From the NCBI RefSeq assembly GCF_000400735.1, contig NZ_KE007367.1, forward strand, positions 583,882-647,881: a stretch of 64,000 bases of DNA. The letters are read 5' to 3'. A program made the translations under genes and the position numbers. The notes under the pieces are model-generated. The model was not told where the DNA came from, made no database searches, and saw only the letters and a list, made by a program, of their open reading frames with translations. This DNA comes from Acinetobacter tandoii DSM 14970 = CIP 107469 (GTDB taxonomy: Bacteria; Pseudomonadota; Gammaproteobacteria; Pseudomonadales; Moraxellaceae). Shown here one piece after another: positions 53,502-64,000 of this stretch. How positions within the stretch are numbered: position 1 is the first letter of the stretch; each line of letters begins with the position of its first letter.

Positions 53502-54674
53502 TTACACAGAAACACTAAATTTTAGATGATTGTATTTTAAGCTTAATGAAATCTTATCCAACAACGTAATAATATGTTCTTCAATAGTGTACATTCCAAA
53601 ACTAAAGCGGACAGTATTTGCTGCGAGTTCTTCAGTAAGCCCTAAAGCATTTAATACATGTGATGGTGCTGCATGATGTGAATTACAGGCAGACCCACTT
53701 GAAACAGCGGCAACTTGTTTAATCGCTGATAAAATAGAGTCTGCTCGCTCCCCTAAAAAACTGATATTTAAATAATTGGCAACATGTTCGGTAGGATGCC
53801 CATTCAGTTTTATAGGCGTTAACACTTCTAAACGAGTTAAAAATTTATTTCTTATTTTTTGAATACGCTGTTGTTCTTCATCTAAGTTTATTTTAGCCAG
53901 TCTGCAAGCCTCACCCATTCCAACGATTTGATGTGTAGCTAAAGTTCCCGAACGTAAACCCTGTTCATGTCCACCGCCGTGAATTTGCGTCTTGATTTGC
54001 TTTTGTACTTCATGACGCACATATAAGGCACCTATACCTTTAGGTCCATATATTTTATGTGCAGATAGACTGAGTAAATCAATATGCATCGCCTGAACAT
54101 CAATCTCTGTCTTTCCTGCGGCTTGGGCGGCATCGACATGGAATAAAACCTGATGCTGATGTGCAATATGACCAATCGCTTGAATATCGGTTAACGTCCC
54201 AATTTCGTTATTCACCATCATGAGCGAAATTAAAACCGTATTGGGCTGAATGGCCTGTTCTACCTGTTCTGGGCGAATCACGCCTGTACCCAACTCAGGT
54301 TGTAAATAAGTGACCTGAAAACCGAGACTTTCTAACTCGGCACAGGTATCTAGCACTGCTTTATGTTCTATTTTACTGGTAATAATGTGTTTATTTTGAT
54401 TTTTATAACGATCTAAAGTGCCTTTGATCGCAAGGTTATTTGACTCTGTCGCACCAGAAGTCCAAATAATTTCTTGAGCATTTGCATGGATTAAATCAGC
54501 CACATACTGTCTAGATGTACTGATATGCTTGGCAGCATCCCAACCATAATGATGAGACTGAGAAGCAGGATTTCCGAAATCGCCGTCTACAGACAAACAT
54601 CGAATAATCGCTTGCGTAATTTCAGGAAGAATAGGTGTTGTTGCTGCATAATCTAAATAAATTAATCTACTCAT
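53502..54674 (-). CDS. Cysteine desulfurase (NifS/IscS family)
   Basis: This ~390-residue PLP enzyme takes sulfur from cysteine to give alanine and a persulfide. The start YLDYAATTP, the substrate segment WTSGATESNNLAIKG, the PLP lysine in SLSAHKIYGPKGIGALYV, and the catalytic cysteine in SSGSACNSHHAAPSHVL are clear. It lacks isc or suf neighbours, so a house-keeping IscS is unlikely. Adjacent to a predicted cysteine-derivative uptake and breakdown operon on the same strand (185 bases downstream of its last gene). GTG at 54683 is an alternative start. Confidence 0.88.
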   Translation of the reverse strand: MSRLIYLDYAATTPILPEITQAIIRCLSVDGDFGNPASQSHHYGWDAAKHISTSRQYVADLIHANAQEIIWTSGATESNNLAIKGTLDRYKNQNKHIITSKIEHKAVLDTCAELESLGFQVTYLQPELGTGVIRPEQVEQAIQPNTVLISLMMVNNEIGTLTDIQAIGHIAHQHQVLFHVDAAQAAGKTEIDVQAMHIDLLSLSAHKIYGPKGIGALYVRHEVQKQIKTQIHGGGHEQGLRSGTLATHQIVGMGEACRLAKINLDEEQQRIQKIRNKFLTRLEVLTPIKLNGHPTEHVANYLNISFLGERADSILSAIKQVAAVSSGSACNSHHAAPSHVLNALGLTEELAANTVRFSFGMYTIEEHIITLLDKISLSLKYNHLKFSVSV

Positions 54675-54858
54675 TTTAATCACTATTAAAAATAAATTTA
54701 AAATGATTATAAAGGATGAAATTTATTCTATTTATATGGATTTAATCATACCTTATCAACAAAATTAAACTTATAAAAAAAATCGTTAGTTTTATCATTC
54801 ACCAACGATTTTAATATATAAAACTAAAATATATATCATTAAAAAATAAGACGCAAAT

Positions 54859-55647
54859 TTATAAAACCCGAGATAAAAAGTTTTGGGTACGTTCTTCTTT
54901 TGGTTGTTCTAAAACCTGTTGAACCGTTCCTTGTTCAACAATTCGCCCTTGATCCATAAATACCACATGGTCGGCAACTTCTCGTGCAAAAGCAATTTCA
55001 TGCGTCACAATCACCATGGTTTTACCTAATTTAGCCAAGTTTTTGATTACATTCAAGACTTCACCTACCAACTCAGGGTCTAAGGCGGACGTTGGCTCAT
55101 CAAATAAAATTACTTTAGGGTCTAAGGCTAAAGCTCTGGCAATCGCAACCCGCTGCTGCTGACCACCAGAAAGTTGTTTAGGCCATGCTTCAACTTTATC
55201 TCGAAGCCCCACTAAACCCAATAATTGATTGGCTTTTAAAATGGCTTGATCTTTACTGAGTTTTTTATGTGCTAAGGGTGCTTCAATAATATTTTGTAAA
55301 ACATTTAAATGTGGAAATAAATTAAAGTTCTGAAAAACATAACCTACAGATTTACGTTGCTTTAAAATATCTCGTTCTTTTAACTCATAAAGTTTATCGC
55401 CTTTTTTACGATAGCCAATAAACTCATCATCAATTTGAATAAACCCTTCATCAACACGCTCTAAATGATTTATCATTCGTAATAAAGTGGATTTACCCGA
55501 CCCTGAAGGACCAATAATGACCGTGACAGAGCCCGCTGGAATATCCAGACTAATATCATGTAATGCTGCATGTCCTGCATAGTTTTTAAAGACATGGCTC
55601 ACTTGGATATGACCATTTGCAGGAGATATTGATTGATTAATTATCAT
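54859..55647 (-). CDS. Amino-acid ABC transporter ATP-binding protein (YxeO-like)
   Basis: This 262-residue ATPase of the polar amino acid (PAAT) family has Walker [12 protein letters not shown], the signature [15 protein letters not shown], Walker [13 protein letters not shown] and a switch His. It is last in the operon and overlaps the permease by 11 bases. It drives import with the permease and the two binding proteins upstream. The gene order matches yxeMNO. Confidence 0.93.
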   Translation of the reverse strand: MIINQSISPANGHIQVSHVFKNYAGHAALHDISLDIPAGSVTVIIGPSGSGKSTLLRMINHLERVDEGFIQIDDEFIGYRKKGDKLYELKERDILKQRKSVGYVFQNFNLFPHLNVLQNIIEAPLAHKKLSKDQAILKANQLLGLVGLRDKVEAWPKQLSGGQQQRVAIARALALDPKVILFDEPTSALDPELVGEVLNVIKNLAKLGKTMVIVTHEIAFAREVADHVVFMDQGRIVEQGTVQQVLEQPKEERTQNFLSRVL

Positions 55648-56554
55648 AGCTTGCTCCTATACGTGGCTGAGTTGTGTGTGGCTGTGCCTTCTTGAAAAAA
55701 GCAAAACTATTAATGGCTGATTTCCGCTCGCCTTTTGCCAATATTTTTTCGATATACCATTGCACGATTGAAAATACACTGGTCACAATCACATACCAAA
55801 CGGCGGCGACCATCAATAACGGAATCACTTCTTGGTTGCGGTTATAGATCATTTGTACCGTGTAAAAGAGTTCAGGCATTGCCAAAACATACACAATCGA
55901 TGTGCCCTTTGATAAACCCACACATTCGTTGATAATTGCGGGGATAATACTGCGAATGGATTGCGGTAAAATAATGCGCGTCGTACGGCGCCACCATGAC
56001 AGACCTAATGCTGCCGCAGCTTCGAATTGACCATGATCGACAGACAAAATCCCACCTCGAATAACTTCGGCCGTATAAGCACTTTGTACTATCACCAAAC
56101 CCACCAAAGCCGTTGAGAACTGATCCAGTGCATTAATGGTTTTAAACTGGGCAAAGACTGTGTCGGTAAAAGGCACACCAACATTGATATATTCATATAG
56201 ATAAGAAAAGTTATAGAGAATAATCAACACTAACAGCAGTGGTAATGATCTGAACATCCAGATATACACCCATGCCAGTGAGCGAATTAGCCAAGATGAT
56301 GACAGTCTCATCATCGCCACAATGGTGCCCAAAATTAAACTAAACACGATTGACCAAAAGGTCAGTTTCAGCGTCATCATCAAACCCTGAAGAATCGCAG
56401 GGTTAAAGAACCACTGTCTAAAAACAGGCCAGCCCCAGTTTTGATTGGAAAATATCGATTCCGTGACCACAGCAATAATTAATATCGAAAATGCGACACC
56501 AATGTAGCGCAGTGGATGACGTGCTGGAACGATTTTATAGTGTTCTAAACTCAT
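55637..56554 (-). CDS. Amino-acid ABC transporter permease (YxeN-like)
   Basis: This 305-residue PAAT-family inner-membrane permease has an N-terminal extra helix ([17 protein letters not shown]). The EAA loop is in [30 protein letters not shown]. About five helices are visible. It overlaps the GNAT gene by four bases at the start. Confidence 0.92.
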   Translation of the reverse strand: MSLEHYKIVPARHPLRYIGVAFSILIIAVVTESIFSNQNWGWPVFRQWFFNPAILQGLMMTLKLTFWSIVFSLILGTIVAMMRLSSSWLIRSLAWVYIWMFRSLPLLLVLIILYNFSYLYEYINVGVPFTDTVFAQFKTINALDQFSTALVGLVIVQSAYTAEVIRGGILSVDHGQFEAAAALGLSWWRRTTRIILPQSIRSIIPAIINECVGLSKGTSIVYVLAMPELFYTVQMIYNRNQEVIPLLMVAAVWYVIVTSVFSIVQWYIEKILAKGERKSAINSFAFFKKAQPHTTQPRIGASYDN

Positions 56555-57099
56555 GCGACCTCCTTTTGCAGTAAAGTCTTTCTAAAAGGAAGTCCACCGT
56601 ATAAAGGCGCACCAATGTATCGATCAAAATTAAAATCTGGAGTGAGTTCAAACTGCGGTTCATAGCCTAGACTCAAATACAATTTCACTGCTGGAATTTG
56701 TTTAAACCCTGTAGTGAGAAAGATTTTGCGATACCCTGCAGCAAGTGCACTTCGTTCAAGTTCTTTGACTATTTTTGCAGCCAATCCCTGTTTACGTAAG
56801 TCTCGATGTGACCAAATCCGTTTCAGCTCTGCAGTTTCTGCGTCATAGCGTTTATACGCCCCCATTGCAATGACTTCATCATCACGTTTAAGCACCACGA
56901 ATAATCCATGCGGCGGTAAAAAGTCTTCCGCACCTTCATAGCGTTCCCGATGTGTGGTTTTTTTTCGCTCATCAATCACTTGTGCATCTTGACGCGCAAA
57001 AAAATCACCATAGATTTCTTCATATTCAGCAAATAACTGATCAAGCAAAGGTTGTGCTTCGGGTACATCAACTGGCATTTGGATAAATTTTTCTTGCAT
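56551..57099 (-). CDS. GNAT-family N-acetyltransferase (YxeL-like)
   Basis: This 182-residue acetyltransferase has the acetyl-CoA pyrophosphate loop RDLRKQGLAAKIVKEL (Q/RxxGxG/A type) and the C-terminal GFKQIPAVKLYLSLGYE. In the Bacillus yxe pathway YxeL N-acetylates S-(2-succino)cysteine before oxidation. The presence of a GNAT, two flavin monooxygenases and an M20 deacylase in one operon suggests the same scheme. It overlaps the permease and lies 9 bases after the binding-protein gene. Confidence 0.88.
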   Translation of the reverse strand: MQEKFIQMPVDVPEAQPLLDQLFAEYEEIYGDFFARQDAQVIDERKKTTHRERYEGAEDFLPPHGLFVVLKRDDEVIAMGAYKRYDAETAELKRIWSHRDLRKQGLAAKIVKELERSALAAGYRKIFLTTGFKQIPAVKLYLSLGYEPQFELTPDFNFDRYIGAPLYGGLPFRKTLLQKEVA

Positions 57100-57108
57100 A
57101 ATGACCTC

Positions 57109-58077
57109 TTATTTATCCTGAATCAGTGGGTTAATCACTGATTGTGGAATTCCTTCATTTTGTAAATTCCAACGTGTCAAAGCTTGTGTATATTTGCCAT
57201 TCGCAATAACACCGTTTATAGATGTTTGAATGGCATTCACTAGCCCAGTCCCTTTTTTGACGGCAACTGCAACAGACCACGTCCCATTTAAGGTGCCCAC
57301 TGCTTTAATATTGGCACCATTGGCTTGTTGCCATACGCCCATCACATTGGGTATGAGGTAAGCATCGACACGACCAGACTGCAACGCCAAAGCTGCTGCT
57401 GCACCGTCTTCCAAATAAATCGGCTGCGCTGGATCCAGCCCTTTTTGTCGATTATTTTCAATCCATTTCAACAATAGCCGTTCTTGATTGGTGCCTGAAC
57501 CGACCACAATTTTGAGTCCCGCGATATCATCTGGCGTTTTAATCGTTTGAATTTTGCTGTCTTTAGGCACATAAAAAGCCAACATGTCTTGACGATAAGT
57601 CGCAAAGTCGTATTTCTGTTTACGCTGTTCTGTGACGGCAATATTACTAAGCACGGCATCGAATTTCCCCGATGCTAAACCGAGTGGCCAGTTTTCCCAC
57701 GAGGTTGGAATCACTTGAAGTTTTAGACCCAAGCTGTCAGCAATTAACTGTGCAATATCAATTTCACTACCAATACGTGTCTGGTTATCTTCTGCCAAAA
57801 CATGTAGAGGTGGAAAACTGTTGGTGCCCACAGCAACAGTAAAATAACCATCATTCACAAACTTAAAACCTTGAGGCAATTGAGCAATTGCCTCCGTATT
57901 TTGAGTACTATGAATAGCCACCATGTTATTTTTTAAGGTCTGTTGCTCTTGTTCAGTAAACTCAGTTTTCAAACGATTTTCTTGCGTATGAGTTGTTTTC
58001 TCATTGTTGTAGCAACCCGTCAGGCCTAAAGCTGCCAGTGTCAGACTAAAAAATGCGACAGTCTGAGCTTTGTACAT
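57109..58077 (-). CDS. ABC transporter substrate-binding lipoprotein (YxeM-like), copy 1
   Basis: This 322-residue periplasmic binding protein has lipobox LGLTGC (Cys22). Domain SBP_bac_3 features are present: [44 protein letters not shown] and [15 protein letters not shown]. It is a close paralogue of the next gene upstream (about 60% identity by eye), so the operon has two binding proteins for one ATPase and permease. These may recognise related ligands. Confidence 0.92.
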   Translation of the reverse strand: MYKAQTVAFFSLTLAALGLTGCYNNEKTTHTQENRLKTEFTEQEQQTLKNNMVAIHSTQNTEAIAQLPQGFKFVNDGYFTVAVGTNSFPPLHVLAEDNQTRIGSEIDIAQLIADSLGLKLQVIPTSWENWPLGLASGKFDAVLSNIAVTEQRKQKYDFATYRQDMLAFYVPKDSKIQTIKTPDDIAGLKIVVGSGTNQERLLLKWIENNRQKGLDPAQPIYLEDGAAAALALQSGRVDAYLIPNVMGVWQQANGANIKAVGTLNGTWSVAVAVKKGTGLVNAIQTSINGVIANGKYTQALTRWNLQNEGIPQSVINPLIQDK

Positions 58078-58078
58078 G

Positions 58079-59080
58079 TTAGTCTCCCAAGCCTGGAGGG
58101 TTAATTGCAGAATGTTGAATCGCTTCTGCCTGAGTCCCCCAACGTGCTAAGACTTTTTGATACTCGCCTGTTTGAATCACTCCATTTAAAGCCGTTTGTA
58201 CTGCATCAACTAAGCCACTGCCTTTTTTCAGCGTGACTCCTAATTCGGCAGGTCGTGTTCCACCTCCGAGTGCTGTCCCAGCCAAACGGATTTTTGCACC
58301 ATTTGCCGCTTGCCATGCGTAAGCAACATTAGGACCAAACAAAGCATCAACCCGCCCAGACTGCAGTGCCAAACTTGCAGATGCACCATCATCGTAATAA
58401 AGTGCCTGCCCAGGCGGCAGTCCTTTCTTTTTATTGTCTTCAATCCAGTCCAACAGTACTTTTTCCTGATTGGTACCAGAACCGACAATCACTTTTAAAC
58501 CTGAAATATCATCGGGACCTTTGATGGCTTTGATTTTACTTTTCTCTGCGACATAAAAAGCCAATACGTCTTGACGATAAGTCGCAAAGTCAAATTTCTC
58601 CTTGCGTTCTTTGGTGACGGTAACATTGGCAATGGCTGCATCATATTTGCCACTAAGGACACCGAGCGGCCAGTCTTCCCATGAGGTGCGAACCAGTTTC
58701 AGTTTTAAGCCCAAACTGTCTGCAATCAAACGGGCAATATCAATTTCAGTTCCAATATAGGTTTGATTATCAGGCCCCAATACACTTAAAGGTGGCGCTC
58801 CTGAAATCGCAGCAACGGTAAAATAACCCGCATTTACAAACTTAAAATCTTTTGGAATTTTTTGACTGGCTTCCGCATTGTGAGCAACATGAATCGGCGT
58901 CATATTCTCTTTCAACTTTGCAAGCTCACGGCTATAGAAATCGGTTTTATCGGTCGACTTTGTAGACTCGTCTGTTGAGTTAGCCGTTTGAGTAGATGCC
59001 TGTTCTTTACTGCATCCAACCAGAGAAATGCCTAGAAGTAGTGCTAAACCAATCGTCAAAGGTGTTTTATTCAACCGCAT
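58079..59080 (-). CDS. ABC transporter substrate-binding lipoprotein (YxeM-like), copy 2
   Basis: This 333-residue SBP_bac_3 lipoprotein has lipobox ISLVGC. The ATG at 59080, with an AGGA site, overlaps the upstream monooxygenase gene by 14 bases and was preferred over a TTG 27 bases earlier. The ligand region ([36 protein letters not shown]) parallels copy 1, with differences in FTVA and the C-terminal third that may change specificity. Confidence 0.92.
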   Translation of the reverse strand: MRLNKTPLTIGLALLLGISLVGCSKEQASTQTANSTDESTKSTDKTDFYSRELAKLKENMTPIHVAHNAEASQKIPKDFKFVNAGYFTVAAISGAPPLSVLGPDNQTYIGTEIDIARLIADSLGLKLKLVRTSWEDWPLGVLSGKYDAAIANVTVTKERKEKFDFATYRQDVLAFYVAEKSKIKAIKGPDDISGLKVIVGSGTNQEKVLLDWIEDNKKKGLPPGQALYYDDGASASLALQSGRVDALFGPNVAYAWQAANGAKIRLAGTALGGGTRPAELGVTLKKGSGLVDAVQTALNGVIQTGEYQKVLARWGTQAEAIQHSAINPPGLGD

Positions 59081-60410
59081 GAAGGTGTTCCTTTTCTGAT
59101 TGTTCAAATTGATTTTCTGGTCGCTTCAAACCAAAACTAGCGCGTAAAGTAGTGCCTGGATATTCGGTACGATATAGCCCGCGTTGTTGCAGCAATGGCA
59201 CAACTTTTTCAACAAAAGTATCTAAAGTTTTTGGTGTTGCACCCGCAATAATGAAGCCATCTGCCGCCTCTTCTTTTACCCACAGTTCTAACTGATCTGC
59301 GACTTCTTCTACCGTTCCAGCAAAAGGTGGACGTGGAGTTGCTGCTTGTAGTGCAACCTGACGTAAAGTTAAATTTTCTGCTTTGGCCTTACGTTTAATT
59401 TCATCAGTACCACTTTTAAAGCTGTTTTCACCCAGTGTGCCCAGTTCTGGAAAAGGTGCATCGAGTTCATATTGAGAAAAATCATGATGTTCAAAGAAAC
59501 GTCCTAAATAATTCAGTGCGTCATCGATCGTGACTAATGCGGCTGTTTCAAGATATTGACGCTCTACGTCTTCAGCAGAATCTCCGATCAAAACCCCAAT
59601 CCCTTGGAAAATGAGCAAATCATCTGCATCACGACCATTCTTAATCACTTGCTGTTTCACATCTAAGTAAAATGCTTGTGCTTCTTCGAGCGTGGCTTGA
59701 TGGGTAAAAATGGCATCGGCATGTTTCGCGGCTAATGCACGACCTGCACCTGATGCTCCTGCTTGGAATAGAATCGGACGGTCTTGTGGCGAACGCTCTA
59801 CATTGAGTGGGCCTGCCACTTCAAAATGTTTACCTTTATGGTTCAAGGTATGTAATTTACTGCGTTCAAAAAATTGTCCTGTTTCTTTATTGCGAACAAA
59901 AGCGCCTTCACCCCACGAGTCCCAAAGCCCTTTTGCGACTTGCAAATATTCATCTGCAATTTCATAGCGTTGGCTGTGCTCAGGATGCTGTTTACGGGTA
60001 TGATTTTTTGCAGTGCCTTCAAGTGGTGTGGTCACCACATTCCATCCTGCACGTCCACCACTTAAATGATCCAGACTGGCAAACTGACGCGCAATCGTAA
60101 ACGGCTCACTATATGAGGTCGACACTGTACCAACTAAACCAATATTTTTAGTTACACTGGCTAGGGCTGAAAGTAACGTAATCGGCTCAAAACGGTTGAG
60201 AAAATGAGGAATCGATTTTTCATTGATATATAAACCATCAGCCACAAAGACAAAATCAAATTTTGCCCGTTCAGCTTGAAGCGCTACGTTTTTGGCAAAC
60301 TCAAAATTAATACTGGCATCGACCACCGCTTCAGGATGGCGCCATGCAGACATATTTCCGTTTGCACCGTGTAAAATAGTTCCAAGGCGAATTTGTTTGT
60401 GATTACTCAT
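59067..60410 (-). CDS. Flavin-dependent monooxygenase, NtaA/SnaA/DszA type (YxeK-like)
   Basis: This ~447-residue luciferase-like FMNH2-dependent monooxygenase has the NtaA-family start [39 protein letters not shown], and [16 protein letters not shown]. In Bacillus, YxeK oxidises N-acetyl-S-(2-succino)cysteine to split the thioether. No dedicated flavin reductase lies in the operon. ATG at 60410 with an AGAGG site was used, two bases after the M20 gene stop. Confidence 0.88.
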   Translation of the reverse strand: MSNHKQIRLGTILHGANGNMSAWRHPEAVVDASINFEFAKNVALQAERAKFDFVFVADGLYINEKSIPHFLNRFEPITLLSALASVTKNIGLVGTVSTSYSEPFTIARQFASLDHLSGGRAGWNVVTTPLEGTAKNHTRKQHPEHSQRYEIADEYLQVAKGLWDSWGEGAFVRNKETGQFFERSKLHTLNHKGKHFEVAGPLNVERSPQDRPILFQAGASGAGRALAAKHADAIFTHQATLEEAQAFYLDVKQQVIKNGRDADDLLIFQGIGVLIGDSAEDVERQYLETAALVTIDDALNYLGRFFEHHDFSQYELDAPFPELGTLGENSFKSGTDEIKRKAKAENLTLRQVALQAATPRPPFAGTVEEVADQLELWVKEEAADGFIIAGATPKTLDTFVEKVVPLLQQRGLYRTEYPGTTLRASFGLKRPENQFEQSEKEHLHAVE

Positions 60411-60411
60411 G

Positions 60412-61563
60412 TTAGACCTCTGCATTTTTATGAATAGACTCAAGTGCTTGTGTTGCTAAGGCAGCAAAGTATTGAGCAGCTGGATAAATTAAAGATTCAT
60501 TGGGTTGATATTGGGGATGGTGCAAACCGAAGGAACTGGCACTGCCGATACTGACAAAGGCGCCGGGGATGTGTTCTAAATAGGCGCCAAAATCTTCACC
60601 GATCAAATAAAGCGGTGCTTCTTGCACCTCATAACCTTGTGCACGAGCAACGGTTTGGCTCAGTTCAGCCCATGTTGCAGTGTTGATTAATGCCGCGGGG
60701 CCATTGTCCCAATCCACAGCAATGTCGACTGAGTGGGCAAGTGCAATACCTTGTGCAATTTGTTTAAGTTTTTCTTCAACAGCTAGACGCACCTCAGGAG
60801 AATGGGTTCTTACCGTGCCCTCTAAGTGAGCTTCTTCTGGCAGGACGTTCCAACTTGTGCCCGCATGTACTTGGGTAATACTGACTACACAAGTGTCTAA
60901 ATTATTTATGCTACGACTGGCAATAGTTTGCACAGCACTAATCAACTGCGCTGCCACAACAATTGGATCTTTGGTTTCATGCGGACGCCCTGCGTGACCG
61001 CCCTTGCCTTTAATCACAATTTTGAATCGGTCGACGTTGGCATAAAATGCACCAGAGCGCGTTGCAAAAGTACCTAGAGCTAACTCAGGAACATTGTGAA
61101 AACCGAAAATGGCGGATACATCTTCTAAGGCTCCACTCTTCAGTACTTCATAAGCACCACTATAAGTTTCTTCAGCGGGCTGAAAAATAACGCGTACCGT
61201 ACCTTTTAATTCAGACGCTTGAGCTTTGAGTAAAATTGCAGCGCCTAAAATGGTTGAGCTATGCAAATCATGCCCACAAGCATGCATTACTCCGTCTTGA
61301 GTCGAGCGAAAGTCTTGCTCAATTTCTTCATGAATGGGTAACGCATCGATGTCTGCTCGAATAGCCACAATTGGATAACCAGTGCCAATATCTGCAATCA
61401 GTCCTGTTTTTAAACCCCAAGTTGCAGTTTCAATGCCGTATTCAGACAGCCATTGTTTTAATTTGTCAGTGGTTTGAAACTCTTGACCTGATAATTCTGG
61501 ATGACGATGTAATTCATGTCTCCAATTGAGCAACTGCTGTTCAAGTAACTGTCTATTTGACAT
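60412..61563 (-). CDS. M20-family amidohydrolase/deacylase (YxeP-like)
   Basis: This ~383-residue metallopeptidase-family N-acyl-amino-acid hydrolase has the catalytic Cys/His metal site [13 protein letters not shown], the PAEETYSGA Glu pair, [12 protein letters not shown] and a C-terminal [14 protein letters not shown]. In the yxe pathway YxeP removes the acetyl group to release cysteine. ATG at 61563 with a GGGAGA site was used. Confidence 0.92.
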   Translation of the reverse strand: MSNRQLLEQQLLNWRHELHRHPELSGQEFQTTDKLKQWLSEYGIETATWGLKTGLIADIGTGYPIVAIRADIDALPIHEEIEQDFRSTQDGVMHACGHDLHSSTILGAAILLKAQASELKGTVRVIFQPAEETYSGAYEVLKSGALEDVSAIFGFHNVPELALGTFATRSGAFYANVDRFKIVIKGKGGHAGRPHETKDPIVVAAQLISAVQTIASRSINNLDTCVVSITQVHAGTSWNVLPEEAHLEGTVRTHSPEVRLAVEEKLKQIAQGIALAHSVDIAVDWDNGPAALINTATWAELSQTVARAQGYEVQEAPLYLIGEDFGAYLEHIPGAFVSIGSASSFGLHHPQYQPNESLIYPAAQYFAALATQALESIHKNAEV

Positions 61564-61576
61564 TAATTTCTCCCAC

Positions 61577-62581
61577 TTAAGCTGCAAGCACAGCGTGCTG
61601 TGCCAGTAGTGTTAGAGATTTCAAACGTGTTGCATGATCTAACAGTGGTGATTCAACAATAAATTCCTGAATTCCATGTTGTTGATGCAAAGCGTATAAC
61701 TGCTGATGAACATCCTCGACTGTACCTTTGATAATTTTTAACTGCTCTTTTTTAAGGCTTTTAATCGCAGATTGAGCTTGTCTCGAAAACTCCTCTCCAC
61801 TTTGTTCATTTGGAATTTTTACTCGTTGACCATTCTCAAGTTCCAACGTCCACACCGAAAGCCCTGCTGCCAGTTCTTCGGCTTGATCACGGCTATCAGC
61901 CACAATAATTTGTGCCGCAACAATCGCTCTTTTTCCTGATGAATAGTGTGAGTAAGTCTGTAAAGCATCTTGAAGTAGCTTGGCATCGCCATTTAAATGT
62001 GCAGCAAATACAAAGTTCCAACCCAAATCTGCTGCGAGTCGAGCACTTTCAAGGCTTGCACCTAGCAAGAACTTCTCTGCGACCTGATCTGGTGTTGGAG
62101 TTGCAGCAACTTGATCTGGCTGATTACGATCAAATTTAGAATGTAAATAATGATCTAATGCTTCTAGTTGTACTTTAAAACTTCCTTTTAATGACTGATC
62201 AAGCCCGAGCTGTAGAGCCTGAGTTGAGACAGGAAAACCACCAGGTGCTTTACCAACGCCTAAATCCACTCGATTGTTTGCTAGACCTGCCAGTACATTA
62301 AAATTTTCTGCAACTTTATAAGGGCTGTAGTGCTGCAACATTACCCCACCAGAGCCAATTCGAATGGTTTTAGTCTGAGCCAACAGCCATGCAATTAAGA
62401 TTTCGGGAGATGGACTTGATAGCAATGCTGTGGAATGGTGCTCAGCCACCCAGTAACGATAAAATCCTAGAGCTTCTGCTGTTTGAGCAATTTGCAATGC
62501 ATTTTTAAATGACTGTTCTGCGCTAATCCCTTCGGCTCTTGGACATTTATCCAGTATGCTTAATTTATAATTCAGCCCCAT
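61577..62581 (-). CDS. Luciferase-like (LLM) flavin monooxygenase
   Basis: This 334-residue member of the bacterial luciferase fold has YRYWVAEHHSTALLSSPSPEILIAWLLAQT and the core QHYSPYKVAENFNVLAGLANNRVDLGVGKAPGG, the LLM group related to YhbW. It is first gene of the operon, distinct from the NtaA-type enzyme downstream. It could oxidise a different thioether or provide a second step. The spacing to the M20 gene is 13 bases. Confidence 0.87.
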   Translation of the reverse strand: MGLNYKLSILDKCPRAEGISAEQSFKNALQIAQTAEALGFYRYWVAEHHSTALLSSPSPEILIAWLLAQTKTIRIGSGGVMLQHYSPYKVAENFNVLAGLANNRVDLGVGKAPGGFPVSTQALQLGLDQSLKGSFKVQLEALDHYLHSKFDRNQPDQVAATPTPDQVAEKFLLGASLESARLAADLGWNFVFAAHLNGDAKLLQDALQTYSHYSSGKRAIVAAQIIVADSRDQAEELAAGLSVWTLELENGQRVKIPNEQSGEEFSRQAQSAIKSLKKEQLKIIKGTVEDVHQQLYALHQQHGIQEFIVESPLLDHATRLKSLTLLAQHAVLAA

Positions 62582-62897
62582 TTTCTATTTTCCAAAAGAT
62601 ATAAAGTTGGAACCTATTAAACGGATTTAGCTTTTAAAAATTAAATATTAAATAAACTTAAAGTTATATAAAAAAGTGAAAATATGGTTTTTATAAAGAG
62701 ATTGAAGTGTTATTAAAAATAAAGAAAACCTTATTAAAATTTCAATGTAAATATATTTAATCAAAACTGATATTCAAATGATTATTTAATATTTAACAAT
62801 AAAAAAACAATCGATATATTGACTACCAGAGTCGAAATACTCATCGGATTATTGTTTTAGGTAAAACTTTATAAATTACATCATCATTGGAAAATAT
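62582..62897. promoter_or_regulatory. Divergent intergenic region before the sulfur operon and TonB receptor
   Basis: This AT-rich spacer of 316 bases between two divergent transcription units must hold both promoters. I could fix no operator; imperfect palindromic A/T tracts are present but unspecific. Confidence 0.5.
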
Positions 62898-64000
62898 AAT
62901 GTGGCAAACCAATCTAATACTGGCTCAGCGTGAAAAGCTGGGTTTTAAAATATCCCCTCTTCATCAATCCATTTTCTTTGCTTTAACTTGTGGAATTACA
63001 GGTTCTATTTATGCGCAAGATGTGAATAAAAATGCACCTACATCTTCTGAAAAAGAAGATGTTCAGCAACTAGAAAGTGTCGTTGTGGTGGGAAATCGTG
63101 GAGGTATACGCACCGTTACTGAAAGCCCAGCACCTGTGGATGTAATTAGTGGTGAACAGTTGCTCAAACAAGGTAATACCCTTGCGCTAAGAGACATTTT
63201 GGCAAAAGTGATTCCATCTTTCAGTGTTGCTACCGTACCTAGTCAACCTGATGGTTATGGGGCTGTTGCCCGTTCTGCAGGTTTACGTGGTTTGGGTGGT
63301 GGTCATACCCTCGTGTTGGTGAATGGAAAACGTCGTCATGTCGGTGCTTTAGCCATTAACAAATACGGTTTTGGTGAAGGTTACCAAGCAGCAGATTTAG
63401 ACCTCATCCCGATTGGTGCTATTGCACGTGTTGAGGTTTTACGTGATGGTGCTGCGGCGCAGTATGGTTCCGATGCGATTGCTGGAGTGATCAACATTGT
63501 ACTCAAATCTGCTGATAATGGCGGCAATATTAGTACCACCTATGGTGGACGAGAACACTATGATGGAACTGGTCGAAATGGAGAAACTTTTCAACTGAAT
63601 GCCAATGCTGGTGCACCTTTGGGTCAAGACGGTTTTATCAATTTTGGTTTTGACCTGAAAAATCAGGATGCTACTACCCGTGCTGGCCCAGTTTCAGGCA
63701 GAATTTATTCTAAAGTAAATGGTCAGGATGACCCACGCGAAGCCACAATAGATCGTAATTTAAATAAATTGGGGCTGCCTTCGGTTGAACAGTTTAATGT
63801 TTCTGCAAATGCTGAACTTCCTTTAAGTAAAGCTGCAACTTTGTATAGCTACACCACCGCAGGTTGGCGTGATGCTTCTACAGGAGCTTCCTATCGTCGT
63901 CCGAACTCTAGATCGGGTATTGTTGAAATCTTCCCGAATGGTACGACACCCGATGTCATTTTAAATGAAACAGATGTTCAAACTGTTTGGGGGCTAAAGG
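62898..64000 (+). CDS. TonB-dependent outer-membrane receptor, 5' part (runs off window)
   Basis: The frame is open from ATG 62898 to the window end, about 367 codons. The N-terminus has an atypically long positively charged leader before a signal core (SIFFALTCGITGSIYAQD). The plug domain follows: ESVVVVGNRGG, then RSAGLRGLGGGHTLVLVNGKRRHVGA, then RVEVLRDGAAAQYGSDAIAGVIN. It resembles receptors for vitamin B12, siderophores or sulfur-compounds. The divergent position next to the sulfur operon suggests outer-membrane uptake of the same substrates. A GGA site precedes the ATG. Confidence 0.9.

Noticed and set aside
53502..54674. Housekeeping IscS or SufS
   Set aside because: There are no iscU, iscA, hscBA or suf neighbours; the location beside a cysteine-derivative operon favours an accessory role.

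Overview
The window reads as a low-GC gammaproteobacterial chromosome, almost certainly an Acinetobacter. The genus call rests on three things: a UmuD homologue with the extra N-terminal region typical of Acinetobacter UmuDAb, the fused phosphatase/mannitol-1-phosphate dehydrogenase MtlD known from that genus, and the general protein character. It contains one tRNA gene (initiator tRNA-Met) and a strong match to the chromosome-dimer-resolution site dif at 29538-29565. Most genes from 14.7 to 29.5 kb are on + and most from 33.5 to 62.6 kb are on -, so transcription converges on dif. This fits a window that spans the replication terminus.

Layout. 0-2.2 kb: an IS3-family transposase tail, a SHOCT membrane protein and a complete IS3-family element with a canonical frameshift site. 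2.6-7.5 kb: MFS permease, amidase, MASE1-GGDEF diguanylate cyclase and a small exported protein. 7.5-9.8 kb: aroQ-accB-accC. 10-12.5 kb: umuDC with a damage-response operator, plus a divergent Imm33/DUF2185-like protein. 12.7-18.4 kb: HxlR regulator, tusDCBE, a GalE-like epimerase lacking the usual catalytic lysine, fumC, tRNA-fMet, and a small gene with a decayed copy on the other side of the tRNA. 18.6-24.5 kb: mtlD, a 2H phosphoesterase and the cobalamin nucleotide-loop genes cobU-cobT-cobC-cobS. 24.5-29.5 kb: cidAB-type genes with a LysR regulator, a YeeE/YedE pair with a persulfide-dioxygenase-like hydrolase, and an esterase.

29.5-43.7 kb is the accessory zone around dif. It holds an acuR-acuI pair enclosed by 76-bp inverted repeats, two hairpin repeats with compensating stem changes, tandem lipoprotein paralogues and a multi-hairpin RNA-like element. 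It also has a TetR/MFS locus with gene remnants, the NrtR-NadV-Prs NAD salvage operon, and a Fic gene fused at its 3' end to a lipoprotein-gene fragment and preceded by a dense array of palindromic sites.

43.7-53.2 kb is an acetoin/2,3-butanediol catabolic locus: acoA-acoB-acoC-acoL, acetoin reductase and butanediol dehydrogenase, with a divergent lipoyl synthase and a GAF regulator that lacks the AAA+ module. 53.5-64 kb holds a cysteine desulfurase and an eight-gene operon whose content matches the Bacillus yxeKLMNOP S-(2-succino)cysteine disposal operon (flavin monooxygenase, GNAT, ABC importer, M20 deacylase), followed by the 5' part of a TonB-dependent receptor gene. Together these suggest import and breakdown of S-modified cysteines for sulfur. 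That role is inferred from gene content.
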